64,000 nt of DNA, taken from NCBI GenBank assembly GCA_021108215.1, contig JAIORK010000032.1:62001-126000 (forward strand). Reading direction: 5' to 3'. The position numbers and the translations under genes were made by a program. This stretch comes from a bacterium. GTDB taxonomy: Bacteria > Oederibacteriota > JAAXVQ01 > JAUVAV01. The notes below the pieces were generated by a model. It did no database searches. It saw only the letters and a program-made list of their open reading frames with translations, and was not told the DNA's origin. Shown here piece after piece: positions 44,066-52,891 of this stretch (the first letter of the stretch is position 1; each line of letters begins with the position of its first letter).

Positions 44066-45505
44066 ATGCAAACAAATTTTACGCCCGGAAATATGAGTCT
44101 GTTCGAACCGTCAGATCCCGCCGTTTTTACGGATTTCACGGTGGAGTCCGGGCAGGAGGAGGCAGCCATTGATTTTGAGGATTTGATTTCGCGCAGGATA
44201 AAATCCGTTGAGTCTGAAAAAGCGGAAGCGGCAGAAAAAGCGGAAGAGGCGGAAGAGGCGGAAGAGGCGGAAGAGGCGGAAGCGGCGGAAGCGGCGGAAG
44301 AGGCGGAAGAGGCGGAAGAGGCGGAAGCGGCGGAAGCGGCGGAAGCGGCGGAAGCGGCGGAAGCGGCGGAAGCGGCGGAAGACGCAGAGGGTCAGGAGAG
44401 TCTCTTGATGGATGATGGAGCGGTGTTGTTGCCCAATCAAGGCGGTAAGGAAGCATTGGAGTCAGGGTCGGATAATCAGGCACAGCGGCAAGCGACGCTT
44501 CATGCGGCTGCCCGGCAAACATTGCTCCAGGCCGGTACGGTCATGCAAAGCGCCGCACAAACGGATTTTCAGAATACTTTTGTGAAGCGGGAAAATCTTG
44601 GGGCGACAGTTCCGGCGGATATCTTCCCGGATGGTTGGGAAGTTTTATTGGAAGACCAGCCTAAAAGTGGTGCCGCTAAAAAAATGATTTCAACGGACCC
44701 GGAAACGCTTTCACAAATTGAATCGGTGTTGATGGAGAAATCCGGATCCCAAAAAGTTGAAACACAAATGCTGGAATTGTCTTTTGGCGGCAAAGAACTG
44801 CCGGGTGAAAAAAAACCACAAGTTGAAAAAGGACTCTTGACCCAGACTGCGGAAACATTTTCGGGATCTTCCACGCCGGTCCAGAACCGGTCTTCGCTGC
44901 TTAGTCTGTCCGGTGCAGGCCAAACAGATGTGGCCACGCTTAACCACGAAGAAAAGTCCGCTGTTCAGGAGTTGAGTGCGGAAATATCCACGGTCAAAAG
45001 TTCAGAGACCGTTGCTTCCGGGCCGGTGTCCAGAGTAACGGCAACTACACCGGCACAGCTGCTGGCACGCATGGATGAAGTCCAAAAACAGATGGTGGTG
45101 AAGGAGTTTGTGCAGATCACCAAGCAGGCGGTTCACGGAAAGGAAACCCAATTGATTGTGGAGCTCCATCCTCCTGAACTGGGACGTATTCGTATACGCC
45201 TGGATTCACACGGCGATCAGCTCAATGCCCAACTCACCCTGCAAGACCGGCACGTGGGGGAATTTTTTCAGGAGCGCCTGGAGTCCATACGCAAGAGTCT
45301 GGAAGCGGCAGGCGTTCGTCTCAATGATTTAAGCCTGGAGATCAAGCAGCATTTTTCCCGGGAGGCACACAGGGAGCAACCGGATGATCAAGGAATGAGC
45401 GGGTCCGGAAATGGGGATCACCACCCCAACGCGGCATCCGGCTCGAAACATACTGTTGCCGGCAAGACGGCCATTCAATCAGGAAAGGTGGATATGCTCG
45501 TATAA
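44066..45505 (+). CDS. fliK: Hook-length control protein FliK with Ala-Glu repeat
   Basis: This 479-aa protein has the FliK C-terminal domain: LIVELHPPELGRIRIRLDSH, then LNAQLTLQDRHVGEFFQERL and ESIRKSLEAAGVRLNDLSL. Near the N-terminus residues 53-109 are 19 units of Ala-Glu-x. The middle is Ser/Thr/Gln-rich and probably unfolded, as expected for a molecular ruler. It sits between fliJ and flgD. Confidence 0.92.
   Translation: MQTNFTPGNMSLFEPSDPAVFTDFTVESGQEEAAIDFEDLISRRIKSVESEKAEAAEKAEEAEEAEEAEEAEAAEAAEEAEEAEEAEAAEAAEAAEAAEAAEAAEDAEGQESLLMDDGAVLLPNQGGKEALESGSDNQAQRQATLHAAARQTLLQAGTVMQSAAQTDFQNTFVKRENLGATVPADIFPDGWEVLLEDQPKSGAAKKMISTDPETLSQIESVLMEKSGSQKVETQMLELSFGGKELPGEKKPQVEKGLLTQTAETFSGSSTPVQNRSSLLSLSGAGQTDVATLNHEEKSAVQELSAEISTVKSSETVASGPVSRVTATTPAQLLARMDEVQKQMVVKEFVQITKQAVHGKETQLIVELHPPELGRIRIRLDSHGDQLNAQLTLQDRHVGEFFQERLESIRKSLEAAGVRLNDLSLEIKQHFSREAHREQPDDQGMSGSGNGDHHPNAASGSKHTVAGKTAIQSGKVDMLV
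44222..44392 (+). repeat. 9-bp tandem repeat inside fliK
   Basis: Nineteen 9-bp units of the form GCGGAAGMG (mostly GCGGAAGAG or GCGGAAGCG) encode Ala-Glu-Glu or Ala-Glu-Ala. Because the unit is a multiple of three, copy number can change without a frameshift. Confidence 0.95.
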
Positions 45506-45584
45506 GCAGGGACATAAAACCGGAAAAATGCATTTAAAGGGATGTTTCAAAAGAGACGATACTCAAGGAAAGGAGGGCATAGCA

Positions 45585-45947
45585 ATGTCGATAGAAGCCA
45601 TTAATAATGAACTGGGAAAAATGGATTTTTTAAATCTTTTGGCAATACAATTGAGTCATCAGGATCCGATGGATCCGGTGGATAATTCTGAATTTATTGC
45701 ACAGTTGGCGCAGTTTTCTGCTCTGGAAGCCTCAGAAAATACATATCAAGCGGTGCTGGATATGGCATCCCAGGAAACGCAGGTATTTGCAACTGCGCTG
45801 CTGGGACGTACGGTTTCCGGAATTGATGCGACTACGAACACACTGTTTACCGGGCAGGTTACCGGGATTTCTTTTACGCAAGATCACCCTGTAGTTTATG
45901 TAGATGGGAACCCGGTGAGTTTATCGGATATCACAACTGTTTCCTAA
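45585..45947 (+). CDS. flgD: Hook cap protein FlgD, short form
   Basis: This 120-aa protein has the N-terminal FlgD signature (LGKMDFLNLLAIQLSHQDPM, then DPVDNSEFIAQLAQFSALEA). The ATG has AAGGAGGG upstream. It ends soon after, with LLGRTVSGIDATTN and a small beta part, so it lacks the large C-terminal Ig/tudor-like domains of enteric FlgD (about 230 aa). Short FlgD proteins occur in other phyla. It is needed for hook polymerisation. Confidence 0.9.
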   Translation: MSIEAINNELGKMDFLNLLAIQLSHQDPMDPVDNSEFIAQLAQFSALEASENTYQAVLDMASQETQVFATALLGRTVSGIDATTNTLFTGQVTGISFTQDHPVVYVDGNPVSLSDITTVS

Positions 45948-45965
45948 CAAGAGGAGGAGAAAGTC

Positions 45966-47189
45966 ATGTTACGTTCGTTGTTTACAGGAATATCAGGATT
46001 GACCAGTCATCAAACACGTTTGGATGTTGTGGGTAACAACATCGCCAATGTCAATACTTCGGGGTACAAATCAGGGCGGGTTAATTTCAGCGATATGATG
46101 TCGCAAACACTTTCCGGTGCCAGTCCCAGCCAGGGCGGCCGCGGCGGGACTAATCCGCTGCAGGTTGGATTAGGTGTCAACATGGCATCCATCACCAATA
46201 TCCATACCCAAGGAGCGCTTCAATCGACAGGTGTGATGACTGATTTGGCGATTCAGGGGGACGGTTTTTTTATTTTAGGTGATGGTGCGCAAAACTGGTA
46301 TACCCGTGACGGTAGTTTTGGATTGGATGCTGATGGGTTTATGGTTGAGCCGAGTAACGGACTCAAGGTTCAGGGGTGGACGGCGATCAACGGTGTCCTG
46401 GATACCACCCAGCCGATCGGAGACATTCAGATACCAATTGCCGCTGAAATGACCGCTTTGCAGACCGCCAATGCCGAAGTGATTGGCAATCTGGACTCAA
46501 CCGCAGCCGTGGGTGACACCTATAGCAATACCTTCATTGTTTATGATTCCCTGGGTGACAGCCACAATGCGACGGTGACCTATACCAAGACAGGTGTCAA
46601 TACCTGGGACTGGGTTGCTTCCGGTACAGGGATCGTCTCAGCGCCCCCGGTCAATGGCGGGACTTTGACCTACAACGCAGACGGGTCACTTAATACCCAG
46701 ACCGGTACGCTAAGCATTGCAACCACCAACGGTTCGACGACGCCGCTGCCGGTGGCAATTGATTTTTCCACCACCACGCAGTTGGCTTCGGGAAACACGG
46801 TGAATCTTTTTGGACAGGACGGCTATCCTCCCGGAACTCTGACAGCTTTTAATATCAGTAACAGCGGTATTGTAAGCGGTGTGTTCGACAATGGGATTAT
46901 TCAGACCATGGGGCAGATCAGCATGGCTCGGTTCACTAATAACAGCGGCTTGATGAAAGAGGGAGACAACCTTTGGGCGGAGTCAGTCAATAGCGGTGTG
47001 TCCCAGGTGGGAACCGCCAATACCGGCGCTCGCGGCGGGATCCAGGCAGGGTCTTTGGAAATGTCCAATGTTAATTTGGCTTCGGAATTTTCCGACATGA
47101 TTGTTACACAGCGTGGATTTCAGGCCAACTCACGCATTATCACCACATCCGATGAGATTTTACAGGAATTAATTAATATGAAACGGTAA
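45966..47189 (+). CDS. flgE: Hook protein FlgE
   Basis: This 407-aa protein has the conserved ends: LFTGISGLTSHQTRLDVVGN, then NIANVNTSGYKSGRVNFSDM, and the C-terminal MSNVNLASEFSDMIVTQRGF, QANSRIITTSDEILQELIN. It is the polymeric hook subunit whose length is set by FliK. The ATG has GAGGAGG upstream. Confidence 0.95.
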   Translation: MLRSLFTGISGLTSHQTRLDVVGNNIANVNTSGYKSGRVNFSDMMSQTLSGASPSQGGRGGTNPLQVGLGVNMASITNIHTQGALQSTGVMTDLAIQGDGFFILGDGAQNWYTRDGSFGLDADGFMVEPSNGLKVQGWTAINGVLDTTQPIGDIQIPIAAEMTALQTANAEVIGNLDSTAAVGDTYSNTFIVYDSLGDSHNATVTYTKTGVNTWDWVASGTGIVSAPPVNGGTLTYNADGSLNTQTGTLSIATTNGSTTPLPVAIDFSTTTQLASGNTVNLFGQDGYPPGTLTAFNISNSGIVSGVFDNGIIQTMGQISMARFTNNSGLMKEGDNLWAESVNSGVSQVGTANTGARGGIQAGSLEMSNVNLASEFSDMIVTQRGFQANSRIITTSDEILQELINMKR

Positions 47190-47208
47190 TCACTCCGGGA
47201 AAAGCAGT

Positions 47209-47243
47209 CCCTGCCTGAGTGAGTAAAAATCACTTAGGCAGGG
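47209..47243 (+). promoter_or_regulatory. Hairpin between flgE and flbD
   Basis: CCCTGCCTGAGTGA and TCACTTAGGCAGGG form a 14-bp stem with one mismatch and a 7-nt loop. It has no T-run, so partial termination or RNA processing is more likely than a full stop. Confidence 0.5.
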
Positions 47244-47270
47244 AGACCACACGGGGTGAGGAGATCAATT

Positions 47271-47501
47271 ATGATTGAACTTTCAAAATTGAACGGTGAC
47301 AGCATTTACATTAATGAGCAATGGATTGAGACGATTGAGGCATTGCCGGACACCACCATAACGTTTCATTCAGGTAATAAAATTGTGGTCCTTGATCCGA
47401 TGGGGCTTTTGCTGGCGAAAATTGTTCATTGGCAGCAAAGTCTTTTACCCAAGCGTGTAAAAAAGCAAAATCCGCAGGACCGGCAAAAGAAAAGTAAATA
47501 A
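47271..47501 (+). CDS. flbD: FlbD family protein
   Basis: This 76-aa protein (MIELSKLNGDSIYINEQWIE, then TIEALPDTTITFHSGNKIVV) belongs to the small FlbD/SwrD family encoded just before motA in many bacteria; SwrD raises motor torque in Bacillus. I start it at the ATG at 47271 behind AGGAG. The tail is Lys/Gln-rich. Confidence 0.88.
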   Translation: MIELSKLNGDSIYINEQWIETIEALPDTTITFHSGNKIVVLDPMGLLLAKIVHWQQSLLPKRVKKQNPQDRQKKSK

Positions 47502-47516
47502 AAGAGGCAGGCGCGA

Positions 47517-48305
47517 ATGGATCTGGCAACAGTATTTGGATTGCTACTGGCTTGGGGATCAGTTGTTTCTCTGGTCTATATAGAAGGCGGCCATCTTTCA
47601 TCTTTGTGGAATTTGGGAGCCTTTATACTGGTGGTGGGGGGGACAATCGGTGTCACCATTGTCGGTCAGTCCAAAGAGGATATCCTCAATTTACCCAATG
47701 TGGCTAAGAATGCTTTTTTTAGCAAGGCAATCAACCTGGATGATACCATCGGCATGCTGGTGGAGCTTTCCCGGACGGTTCGGAAAGAAGGACTGCTTTC
47801 TTTAGAGCGTGTGAGCGAGAACATCAAAAACGAGTTTTTTAAAAAAGCGATCCAGATTGTGGTTGATGGTCTTGATGCAGAGCAGGTACGCCTTATTTTG
47901 GAAACAGACTTAGAGTTATTGGAGGAGCGGCATAAAGGCGGGCAAAAAATATTTGTGACGATGGGCGGATTTGGTCCCACCCTGGGTATTATCGGGACCG
48001 TGCTGGGTTTGGTGCATATGCTGGCCAACATTTCATCCCCGGATACGATGGGCCCGGCCATTGCTGCGGCATTTATTGCCACGCTCTATGGTGTGGGATC
48101 GGCCAATTTGGTTTACATTCCGATCGGCAACAAGCTTAAACGGGTCAGCGAGGAAGAGGTCCTGGAACGCCGTATTATTTTGGAAGGCATTATTTCCATT
48201 CAGGGGGGGGACAATCCCAGAATATTGGAAGAAAAACTTCTCAGTTTTCTGCCGCCCAAGCAGCGCGCGCTGGTAGCGGAAAATCTTAAAGGTGCAAAAA
48301 AATGA
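47517..48305 (+). CDS. motA: Stator protein MotA
   Basis: This 262-aa inner-membrane protein has four membrane segments and the MotA family motifs: GGTIGVTIVGQSKEDILNLP, then GGFGPTLGIIGTVLGLVHML and AIAAAFIATLYGVGSANLVY. A charged cytoplasmic loop between helices 2 and 3 contacts FliG. It overlaps motB by ATGA. Confidence 0.94.
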   Translation: MDLATVFGLLLAWGSVVSLVYIEGGHLSSLWNLGAFILVVGGTIGVTIVGQSKEDILNLPNVAKNAFFSKAINLDDTIGMLVELSRTVRKEGLLSLERVSENIKNEFFKKAIQIVVDGLDAEQVRLILETDLELLEERHKGGQKIFVTMGGFGPTLGIIGTVLGLVHMLANISSPDTMGPAIAAAFIATLYGVGSANLVYIPIGNKLKRVSEEEVLERRIILEGIISIQGGDNPRILEEKLLSFLPPKQRALVAENLKGAKK

Positions 48306-49123
48306 GTAGAAAGAAAAAGCACGAAGAAGAAGAGAATGCCGAGCGATGGCTGCTCACCTATGCCGATATGATTACTCTGCTGGTCGCATTTTTTATGATG
48401 ATGTATTCCATGTCGGTGATCAATTTGGAGAAGTTTAAGGCTGCGGCGATTGGTATTCGCTCCGGTTTCAACGGACCTTCCATCGGAAAAAAGCAGAGCG
48501 GTGACTCTATGATTGAACGCGGTGTAAGCCACCGACCCATGCCGCAGGTGGATATCATGGCCATGCCGCCGATATCTCAAAAATCTCAGGTTGTTCCACA
48601 AGGAAAAATTGCCAAGCGGGCCGGGAATAGAAAAACCGGCATGACAGCTGCACAGCGTCGCGCCAAGCGGGTGGATAAGCTGTCCGGAAAAATTAATAAA
48701 AGCTTGGTGGGGGTGACGCAAGGGGATGCGGCGCGGGTGGTCCGGGAACGCAAGGGTGTTTCAATAGAATTGGTGGGTGATCTGATTTTTTTTCCCAAAG
48801 GAACCGCGCAGTTAAACGATGAGGCGGAAAATATTCTCTTGGCGGTTTCAGGGGTGCTAAGTTCCCTCGCCAATGAAGTCTCCATTGAAGGATATACCAG
48901 CCCGTTTACCCAAGAAGGAAATTCTCACTTTCGGAATAGTTGGGAATTGTCCACAGCGCGTGCAATGGCTGTGGTTAATTTTTTGATGGAAGGTAAAAAA
49001 ATTAATCCCGCCAGAGTATCGGTGACCGGTTTTGGCCAGTACCGGCCTGAAAAAAACAGCCGGGGCACCACCGTGGCCAAAAACCGGGATGACCGCGTCC
49101 GGATTTTTATTTATCAGGATTAG
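48302..49123 (+). CDS. motB: Stator protein MotB
   Basis: This 273-aa protein has one membrane helix holding the proton-binding Asp (LLTYADMITLLVAFFMMMYS), a linker/plug region, and an OmpA-like peptidoglycan-binding domain at the C-terminus (VSIEGYTSPF, then RAMAVVNFLMEG and RVSVTGFGQYRP). The residues match MotB and do not by themselves decide between proton and sodium coupling. Confidence 0.93.
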   Translation: MSRKKKHEEEENAERWLLTYADMITLLVAFFMMMYSMSVINLEKFKAAAIGIRSGFNGPSIGKKQSGDSMIERGVSHRPMPQVDIMAMPPISQKSQVVPQGKIAKRAGNRKTGMTAAQRRAKRVDKLSGKINKSLVGVTQGDAARVVRERKGVSIELVGDLIFFPKGTAQLNDEAENILLAVSGVLSSLANEVSIEGYTSPFTQEGNSHFRNSWELSTARAMAVVNFLMEGKKINPARVSVTGFGQYRPEKNSRGTTVAKNRDDRVRIFIYQD

Positions 49124-49192
49124 TTAGCGATCCTAAAAAACACAAGAAGTATTGGGAATAGTGAAGAAACAATGTGTACAGGTCTTAATCGA

Positions 49193-49224
49193 TAGTAGGG
49201 AATGGTCGCGACCATTCCCTACTA
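49193..49224 (+). repeat. 32-bp perfect palindrome (REP-like)
   Basis: TAGTAGGGAATGGTCG is followed by its exact complement. It lies just after motB and upstream of the activator site for promoter 3. The remainder of 49124-49488 carries only that regulatory region. Confidence 0.88.
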
Positions 49225-49255
49225 CTTTTTAGAGGGGTATTTGTTTTAGGAAATG

Positions 49256-49299
49256 AATTCCATACAATACACCCTTGACCTATGGAATCCGTTTCCCAT
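49256..49299 (+). promoter_or_regulatory. Candidate activator sites (UAS) for sigma-54 promoter 3
   Basis: ATGGAA-TCCGTT-TCCCAT (49282-49299) is an imperfect form of the palindrome, centred 149.5 bp before the C of the -12 GC. The AATTCCAT half-site at 49256 is 26 bp upstream, identical to the layout at promoter 2. Confidence 0.6.
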
Positions 49300-49424
49300 T
49301 TCGGTAAAAATGATGGAAATAAAACCGCATCCTTTTTTGTTGATACCCTGGTCAAATAATAACTAATAAAAACAAGGTATTTCTCCATGGAAAAAAATCC
49401 CTAACCACCCCGACATATCCATAT

Positions 49425-49442
49425 TGGCACAGTAGTTGCTTA
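49425..49442 (+). promoter_or_regulatory. Sigma-54 promoter 3 (flagellar block C)
   Basis: TTGGCAC-N5-TTGCTT is a perfect consensus match with GG and GC 10 nt apart. Transcription would start near 49452, 37 nt before fliL. Confidence 0.88.
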
Positions 49443-49488
49443 ATACAGTATCGTCAATCATCTATACTAAAAAAAAGCGAGGGAGATC

Positions 49489-50079
49489 ATGGACAAAGAT
49501 AAAGGTGCGCAAGAAAAAAAAGGTGACTCTACGCAGCAGCTTAAACTGCTCCTGATTGTTGTTTTGCTCGCGGCGGTGATTGTTCCGTTTTTATCAACCA
49601 CCATGGCGGTTAAAAGCATATCCGCTAATATTGAAAAAATGAACAGCCATCCGCATGGCGAGGAAGAAAAACACGAAGAGAGTAAAGGAGTCATGGTTTT
49701 TTACGAACCAATGGAATTTTTGGTCAATCTGGCAGATGCGGAAATAAGTCATTATTTAAGGACCACGGTCAGCCTTGGCAGCCTTACGGACCCCGTCCAT
49801 GAAAACCCTGCGGAGAAAAAAGACGGCGGGGGGCATGGCGGAGGACATGGCGGCGGTGAAGAAGCAGCGAGCCCAAAACCGGCGGTGTTTATAAAAATAA
49901 AAAGCCAGGAACCGGTTATCCGCGATGTGATTATTTCGGTTATTTCAACCTACCCTATGGCGGCGTTGGTTTCCGTTAATGGAAAAAAAGAACTCAAGGA
50001 AACCATCAAGCTTCGCCTGGAAAAGGAATTGGAAACAGAGAATATCTCAGTCTATTTTACTGCATTTACATTGCAATAA
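49489..50079 (+). CDS. fliL: Flagellar basal body protein FliL
   Basis: This 196-aa protein has one membrane helix (LLLIVVLLAAVIVPFLS) and a periplasmic domain (MEFLVNLADAEISHYLRTTV ... IKSQEPVIRDVIISVIS). FliL surrounds the stator. A Gly/His-rich insert (HGGGHGGG, about residues 113-123) lies in the periplasmic domain and is not typical. It is the first gene of block C, behind GAGGGAG. Confidence 0.9.
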   Translation: MDKDKGAQEKKGDSTQQLKLLLIVVLLAAVIVPFLSTTMAVKSISANIEKMNSHPHGEEEKHEESKGVMVFYEPMEFLVNLADAEISHYLRTTVSLGSLTDPVHENPAEKKDGGGHGGGHGGGEEAASPKPAVFIKIKSQEPVIRDVIISVISTYPMAALVSVNGKKELKETIKLRLEKELETENISVYFTAFTLQ

Positions 50080-50089
50080 GGAATTGACT

Positions 50090-51082
50090 ATGGCAAAGAG
50101 TATCAACACACTCGAAAAAAAGAGTAAAAAAGCTGAGCGGCCTTCTGATTTACCGGTAGGTGTCCGGCGGCATGATTTTAGGATTGCCAGAAAAATGAAC
50201 CAGAGTCAGAGAATCTGGTTTGGTGGACTGCATTCCCGGCTGGCGGCACAATTGGCCAAGTATCTGGAGGAAATATTTCATTGCGAGACAGAGCTTGCCT
50301 TCATGGGTTTGGAGCAGGTCCAGGGATCTGATTTTGTGGAACAAGATCACAAGGATACGATTACCAGCAATATTGCGCTTCAACCCGGAACCGGTCATAT
50401 GTATCTGATCTGGCCGCGCGACATGGCGTTTTTTATTATTGAAAAATTACTGGGCGGATCCGGAGATGTTCTTTTTACGGACAAAGAGTTGTCTGAATTT
50501 GAAAAAGATATTTTAAAACGTTTTACCAAAATAACTTTTCAGGCTTTGCAGGAAGTTTTTGAGGATAAACCGGCGCCCCAAGGAAACTGTGAGGCCATTC
50601 AAGAAGGGCCGGAATCTTTTTCCGGAGTTCTTCCTTATGAAGTTCTTTTGTTAGGCAGCCTTAATGTGCGTATTAACGGCCATCAGGGAAAACTGACATT
50701 GGTTTATCCCTACAGCGTGGTGAAGTCATGGGTTGAAGAACCCGCACCCTTCCCCGAGGCGACTGCGGATTCCATGACTTCACCACAAACCAAAGATGGC
50801 GCTCATTCCGCTCTGGAAAAAACCCCATTGGTGATACGTGTTCGGTTGAGTAATTCAAAAATAAAAGTTTCAGATTTCAGTAACCTCCAGGAAGGCGATT
50901 GCCTTCAACTTAACCATAGTATTCGGGAACCCTTTGATGTTTTTGTTGATAAAAGAGCCAAGTTTAAGGGTTATTTAGGTCAAAGCGGAAATCAATTGGC
51001 GATCAAGCTCGTCGCGCCTCAGGATGAGCCAAAGGATGCCGGAAAGCCAGACAAAGGAGAGAATCATGGAAAGTCAGAGTGA
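50090..51082 (+). CDS. fliM: Motor switch protein FliM
   Basis: This 330-aa protein has the FliM middle domain (FRIARKMNQSQRIWFGGLHS ... DMAFFIIEKLLGG) and the C-terminal SpoA-like domain (DFSNLQEGDCLQLNHSIREP, then FKGYLGQSGNQLAIKL). The N-terminal CheY-binding motif LSQxEIDALL is not visible; the first 20 residues are Lys-rich. The ATG at 50090 lies 10 bp after fliL. Confidence 0.9.
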   Translation: MAKSINTLEKKSKKAERPSDLPVGVRRHDFRIARKMNQSQRIWFGGLHSRLAAQLAKYLEEIFHCETELAFMGLEQVQGSDFVEQDHKDTITSNIALQPGTGHMYLIWPRDMAFFIIEKLLGGSGDVLFTDKELSEFEKDILKRFTKITFQALQEVFEDKPAPQGNCEAIQEGPESFSGVLPYEVLLLGSLNVRINGHQGKLTLVYPYSVVKSWVEEPAPFPEATADSMTSPQTKDGAHSALEKTPLVIRVRLSNSKIKVSDFSNLQEGDCLQLNHSIREPFDVFVDKRAKFKGYLGQSGNQLAIKLVAPQDEPKDAGKPDKGENHGKSE

Positions 51083-51641
51083 AATAAAAAATCAGGAAAT
51101 ACCGTCAACCGGTGAGCCCTCCGCCGGCGTTGCAGCGGTGGATGCGGTCGTGGGTGACGAGGCGCCGGTTCAGGCCGTATCACTTGATTCGGCAGCCAAA
51201 GCGGAACCGGACATGCAGCCGGAGGTGTCGGCAGAACCACTGGAAGTCCCGCCGGAAGAAGCGCGGGAAGCATCTGCCGGAGATAACTCCGAGACGGACC
51301 TGGAACCCAGAATTTATGACAGGCCGGCGGCAAAAGTTCTTCAGGAAAACGAATCTGTGCATCGAGCAAAATTTCCGCAACTGGAAGATACCATCACAAC
51401 CAAAGCGTTGGGAAAAATTGAATATCTCAAGGACGTTGATCTGGATGCCAGCGTGGAATTGGGAAATACGGTATTGACCGTCGAAAAAATTCTTAATCTC
51501 AACGTGGGATCGATTATTGAGCTGAATCAAACCATCGGTGATCAAGTACGCCTGCTGATTAACGGGAATCCCTATGCTTGTGGAGAAGTTGTGGTAATTG
51601 GGGATAAGTTCGGTGTGCGGATCACCAAACTGCTTCACTAA
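51066..51641 (+). CDS. fliN: Motor switch protein FliN with long N-terminal extension
   Basis: This 191-aa protein has a normal FliN SpoA domain at its end (YLKDVDLDASVELGNTVLTV, then LNLNVGSIIELNQTIGDQV and GEVVVIGDKFGVRI). It is preceded by about 110 residues rich in Pro, Ala and Glu, probably unfolded. The ATG at 51066 follows AAAGGAG and overlaps fliM by 17 bp. Confidence 0.93.
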   Translation: MESQSEIKNQEIPSTGEPSAGVAAVDAVVGDEAPVQAVSLDSAAKAEPDMQPEVSAEPLEVPPEEAREASAGDNSETDLEPRIYDRPAAKVLQENESVHRAKFPQLEDTITTKALGKIEYLKDVDLDASVELGNTVLTVEKILNLNVGSIIELNQTIGDQVRLLINGNPYACGEVVVIGDKFGVRITKLLH

Positions 51642-51662
51642 TAAAAACCGGAGACTAACTGT

Positions 51663-52100
51663 ATGGAAACAAGTGCTGCAGACTATTGGAACAATACGGT
51701 TGTCAGCCAGGCGGCCGCTTATCAAGGAATGAGTGACCTGCCATTGGGACAGTTTATGCTCTCGCTTTTGTTGGTGATCGGGATCATGCTTGTGCTGGCA
51801 TGGCTGGCCAGGCGGTTTGGGTTCATGCAAAAAAACCTCCCGTACGCCCAAGAGGACACACTTTTATTTTACAGCCGTTTTAATACAAATCAGACCCTGG
51901 TGTTATTGGAGGATGAGCAAGGCGTGCAATGCATCATTACACGGGGGAAGCAAATTGAACTGGCAACCGCAATTCCCCAGGTGAGCCGGTCAGCCTTGTG
52001 GAAAGGACCTGGGAAAAAAAATGAAAAACCAAAGTCCGGGCCATTATCATTTCAGGAAATATTGCGAAAAGGATTGAATTTGAAAGGGACCCGTCAATGA
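51663..52100 (+). CDS. fliO: Flagellar export protein FliO
   Basis: This 145-aa protein has a single membrane helix (FMLSLLLVIGIMLVLAWLAR) followed by a small cytoplasmic domain, as in FliO, which aids FliP ring assembly. The family is poorly conserved; position between fliN and fliP supports the call. It overlaps fliP by ATGA. Confidence 0.85.
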   Translation: METSAADYWNNTVVSQAAAYQGMSDLPLGQFMLSLLLVIGIMLVLAWLARRFGFMQKNLPYAQEDTLLFYSRFNTNQTLVLLEDEQGVQCIITRGKQIELATAIPQVSRSALWKGPGKKNEKPKSGPLSFQEILRKGLNLKGTRQ

Positions 52101-52891
52101 ACATGCGTTGGATGGTGCTTGTTTTTATCGGCTGTGGTTTGCTGCTGGCAACGCATGCGAGCGCTGCAACCGCTGCTCCGGGAGGCTTGAATATATCTTT
52201 TGGTCAGGGAACCGGCCAAAATTCCGGTCTGGTACTATCGGTCAATAACAGCGGCAAACCGCAGGACCTTTCCGGGACACTCAAAATATTTATCCTGTTT
52301 ACTGTGATTACATTGGCACCCACGATCATGATTATGTGCACCTCATTTACCCGGATTATTATTGTGCTGACCTTTCTTAGGCAGGCCATGGGTGTTCAGC
52401 ATGTGCCGCCTAATCAGGTGATGATTGCGATTGCTCTGTTTTTGACCGCGTTTAATATGATGCCGGTGTGGGACGAAATCCAGACCAAGGTGGTCCAACC
52501 TTATCAAAATGGGGAAATCTCCTGGGAAGAGGTCGCCCGGCAGGGGCCCGAGCCAATCCGGATTTTCATGCTGAAGCATACGCGACCCAAAGATTTATCG
52601 CTTTTTCTTAAACTGGCGAATAAACCCAGACCTAAGGACCATCATGAAATTACATTTATAACATTGATTCCGGCATTTTTAATCAGTGAACTTAAAGTGG
52701 CATTTCAGATTGGGTTTTTGCTGTATCTGCCTTTTATCGTGGTGGATATGGTTGTGGCGAGTATTTTACTTTCGATGGGTATGATGATGCTGCCGCCGAT
52801 TATGATATCCCTGCCATTTAAAATTCTCTTATTTGTTTTAATTGACGGCTGGAATTTAATCGTGACGTCATTATTAAAAAGTTTTCAATGA
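52097..52891 (+). CDS. fliP: Export gate protein FliP
   Basis: This 264-aa protein begins with a signal peptide, then the membrane helices of FliP, with TIMIMCTSFTRIIIVLTFLR, MGVQHVPPNQVMIAIALFL and FLISELKVAFQIGFLLYLPF. It forms the core of the export gate with FliQ and FliR. Confidence 0.96.
   Translation: MNMRWMVLVFIGCGLLLATHASAATAAPGGLNISFGQGTGQNSGLVLSVNNSGKPQDLSGTLKIFILFTVITLAPTIMIMCTSFTRIIIVLTFLRQAMGVQHVPPNQVMIAIALFLTAFNMMPVWDEIQTKVVQPYQNGEISWEEVARQGPEPIRIFMLKHTRPKDLSLFLKLANKPRPKDHHEITFITLIPAFLISELKVAFQIGFLLYLPFIVVDMVVASILLSMGMMMLPPIMISLPFKILLFVLIDGWNLIVTSLLKSFQ

Noticed and set aside
44111-44522. Arg/Lys- or Pro/Leu-rich frames overlapping fliK
   Set aside because: They are shadows of the 9-bp repeat; FliK is clearly the coding frame.
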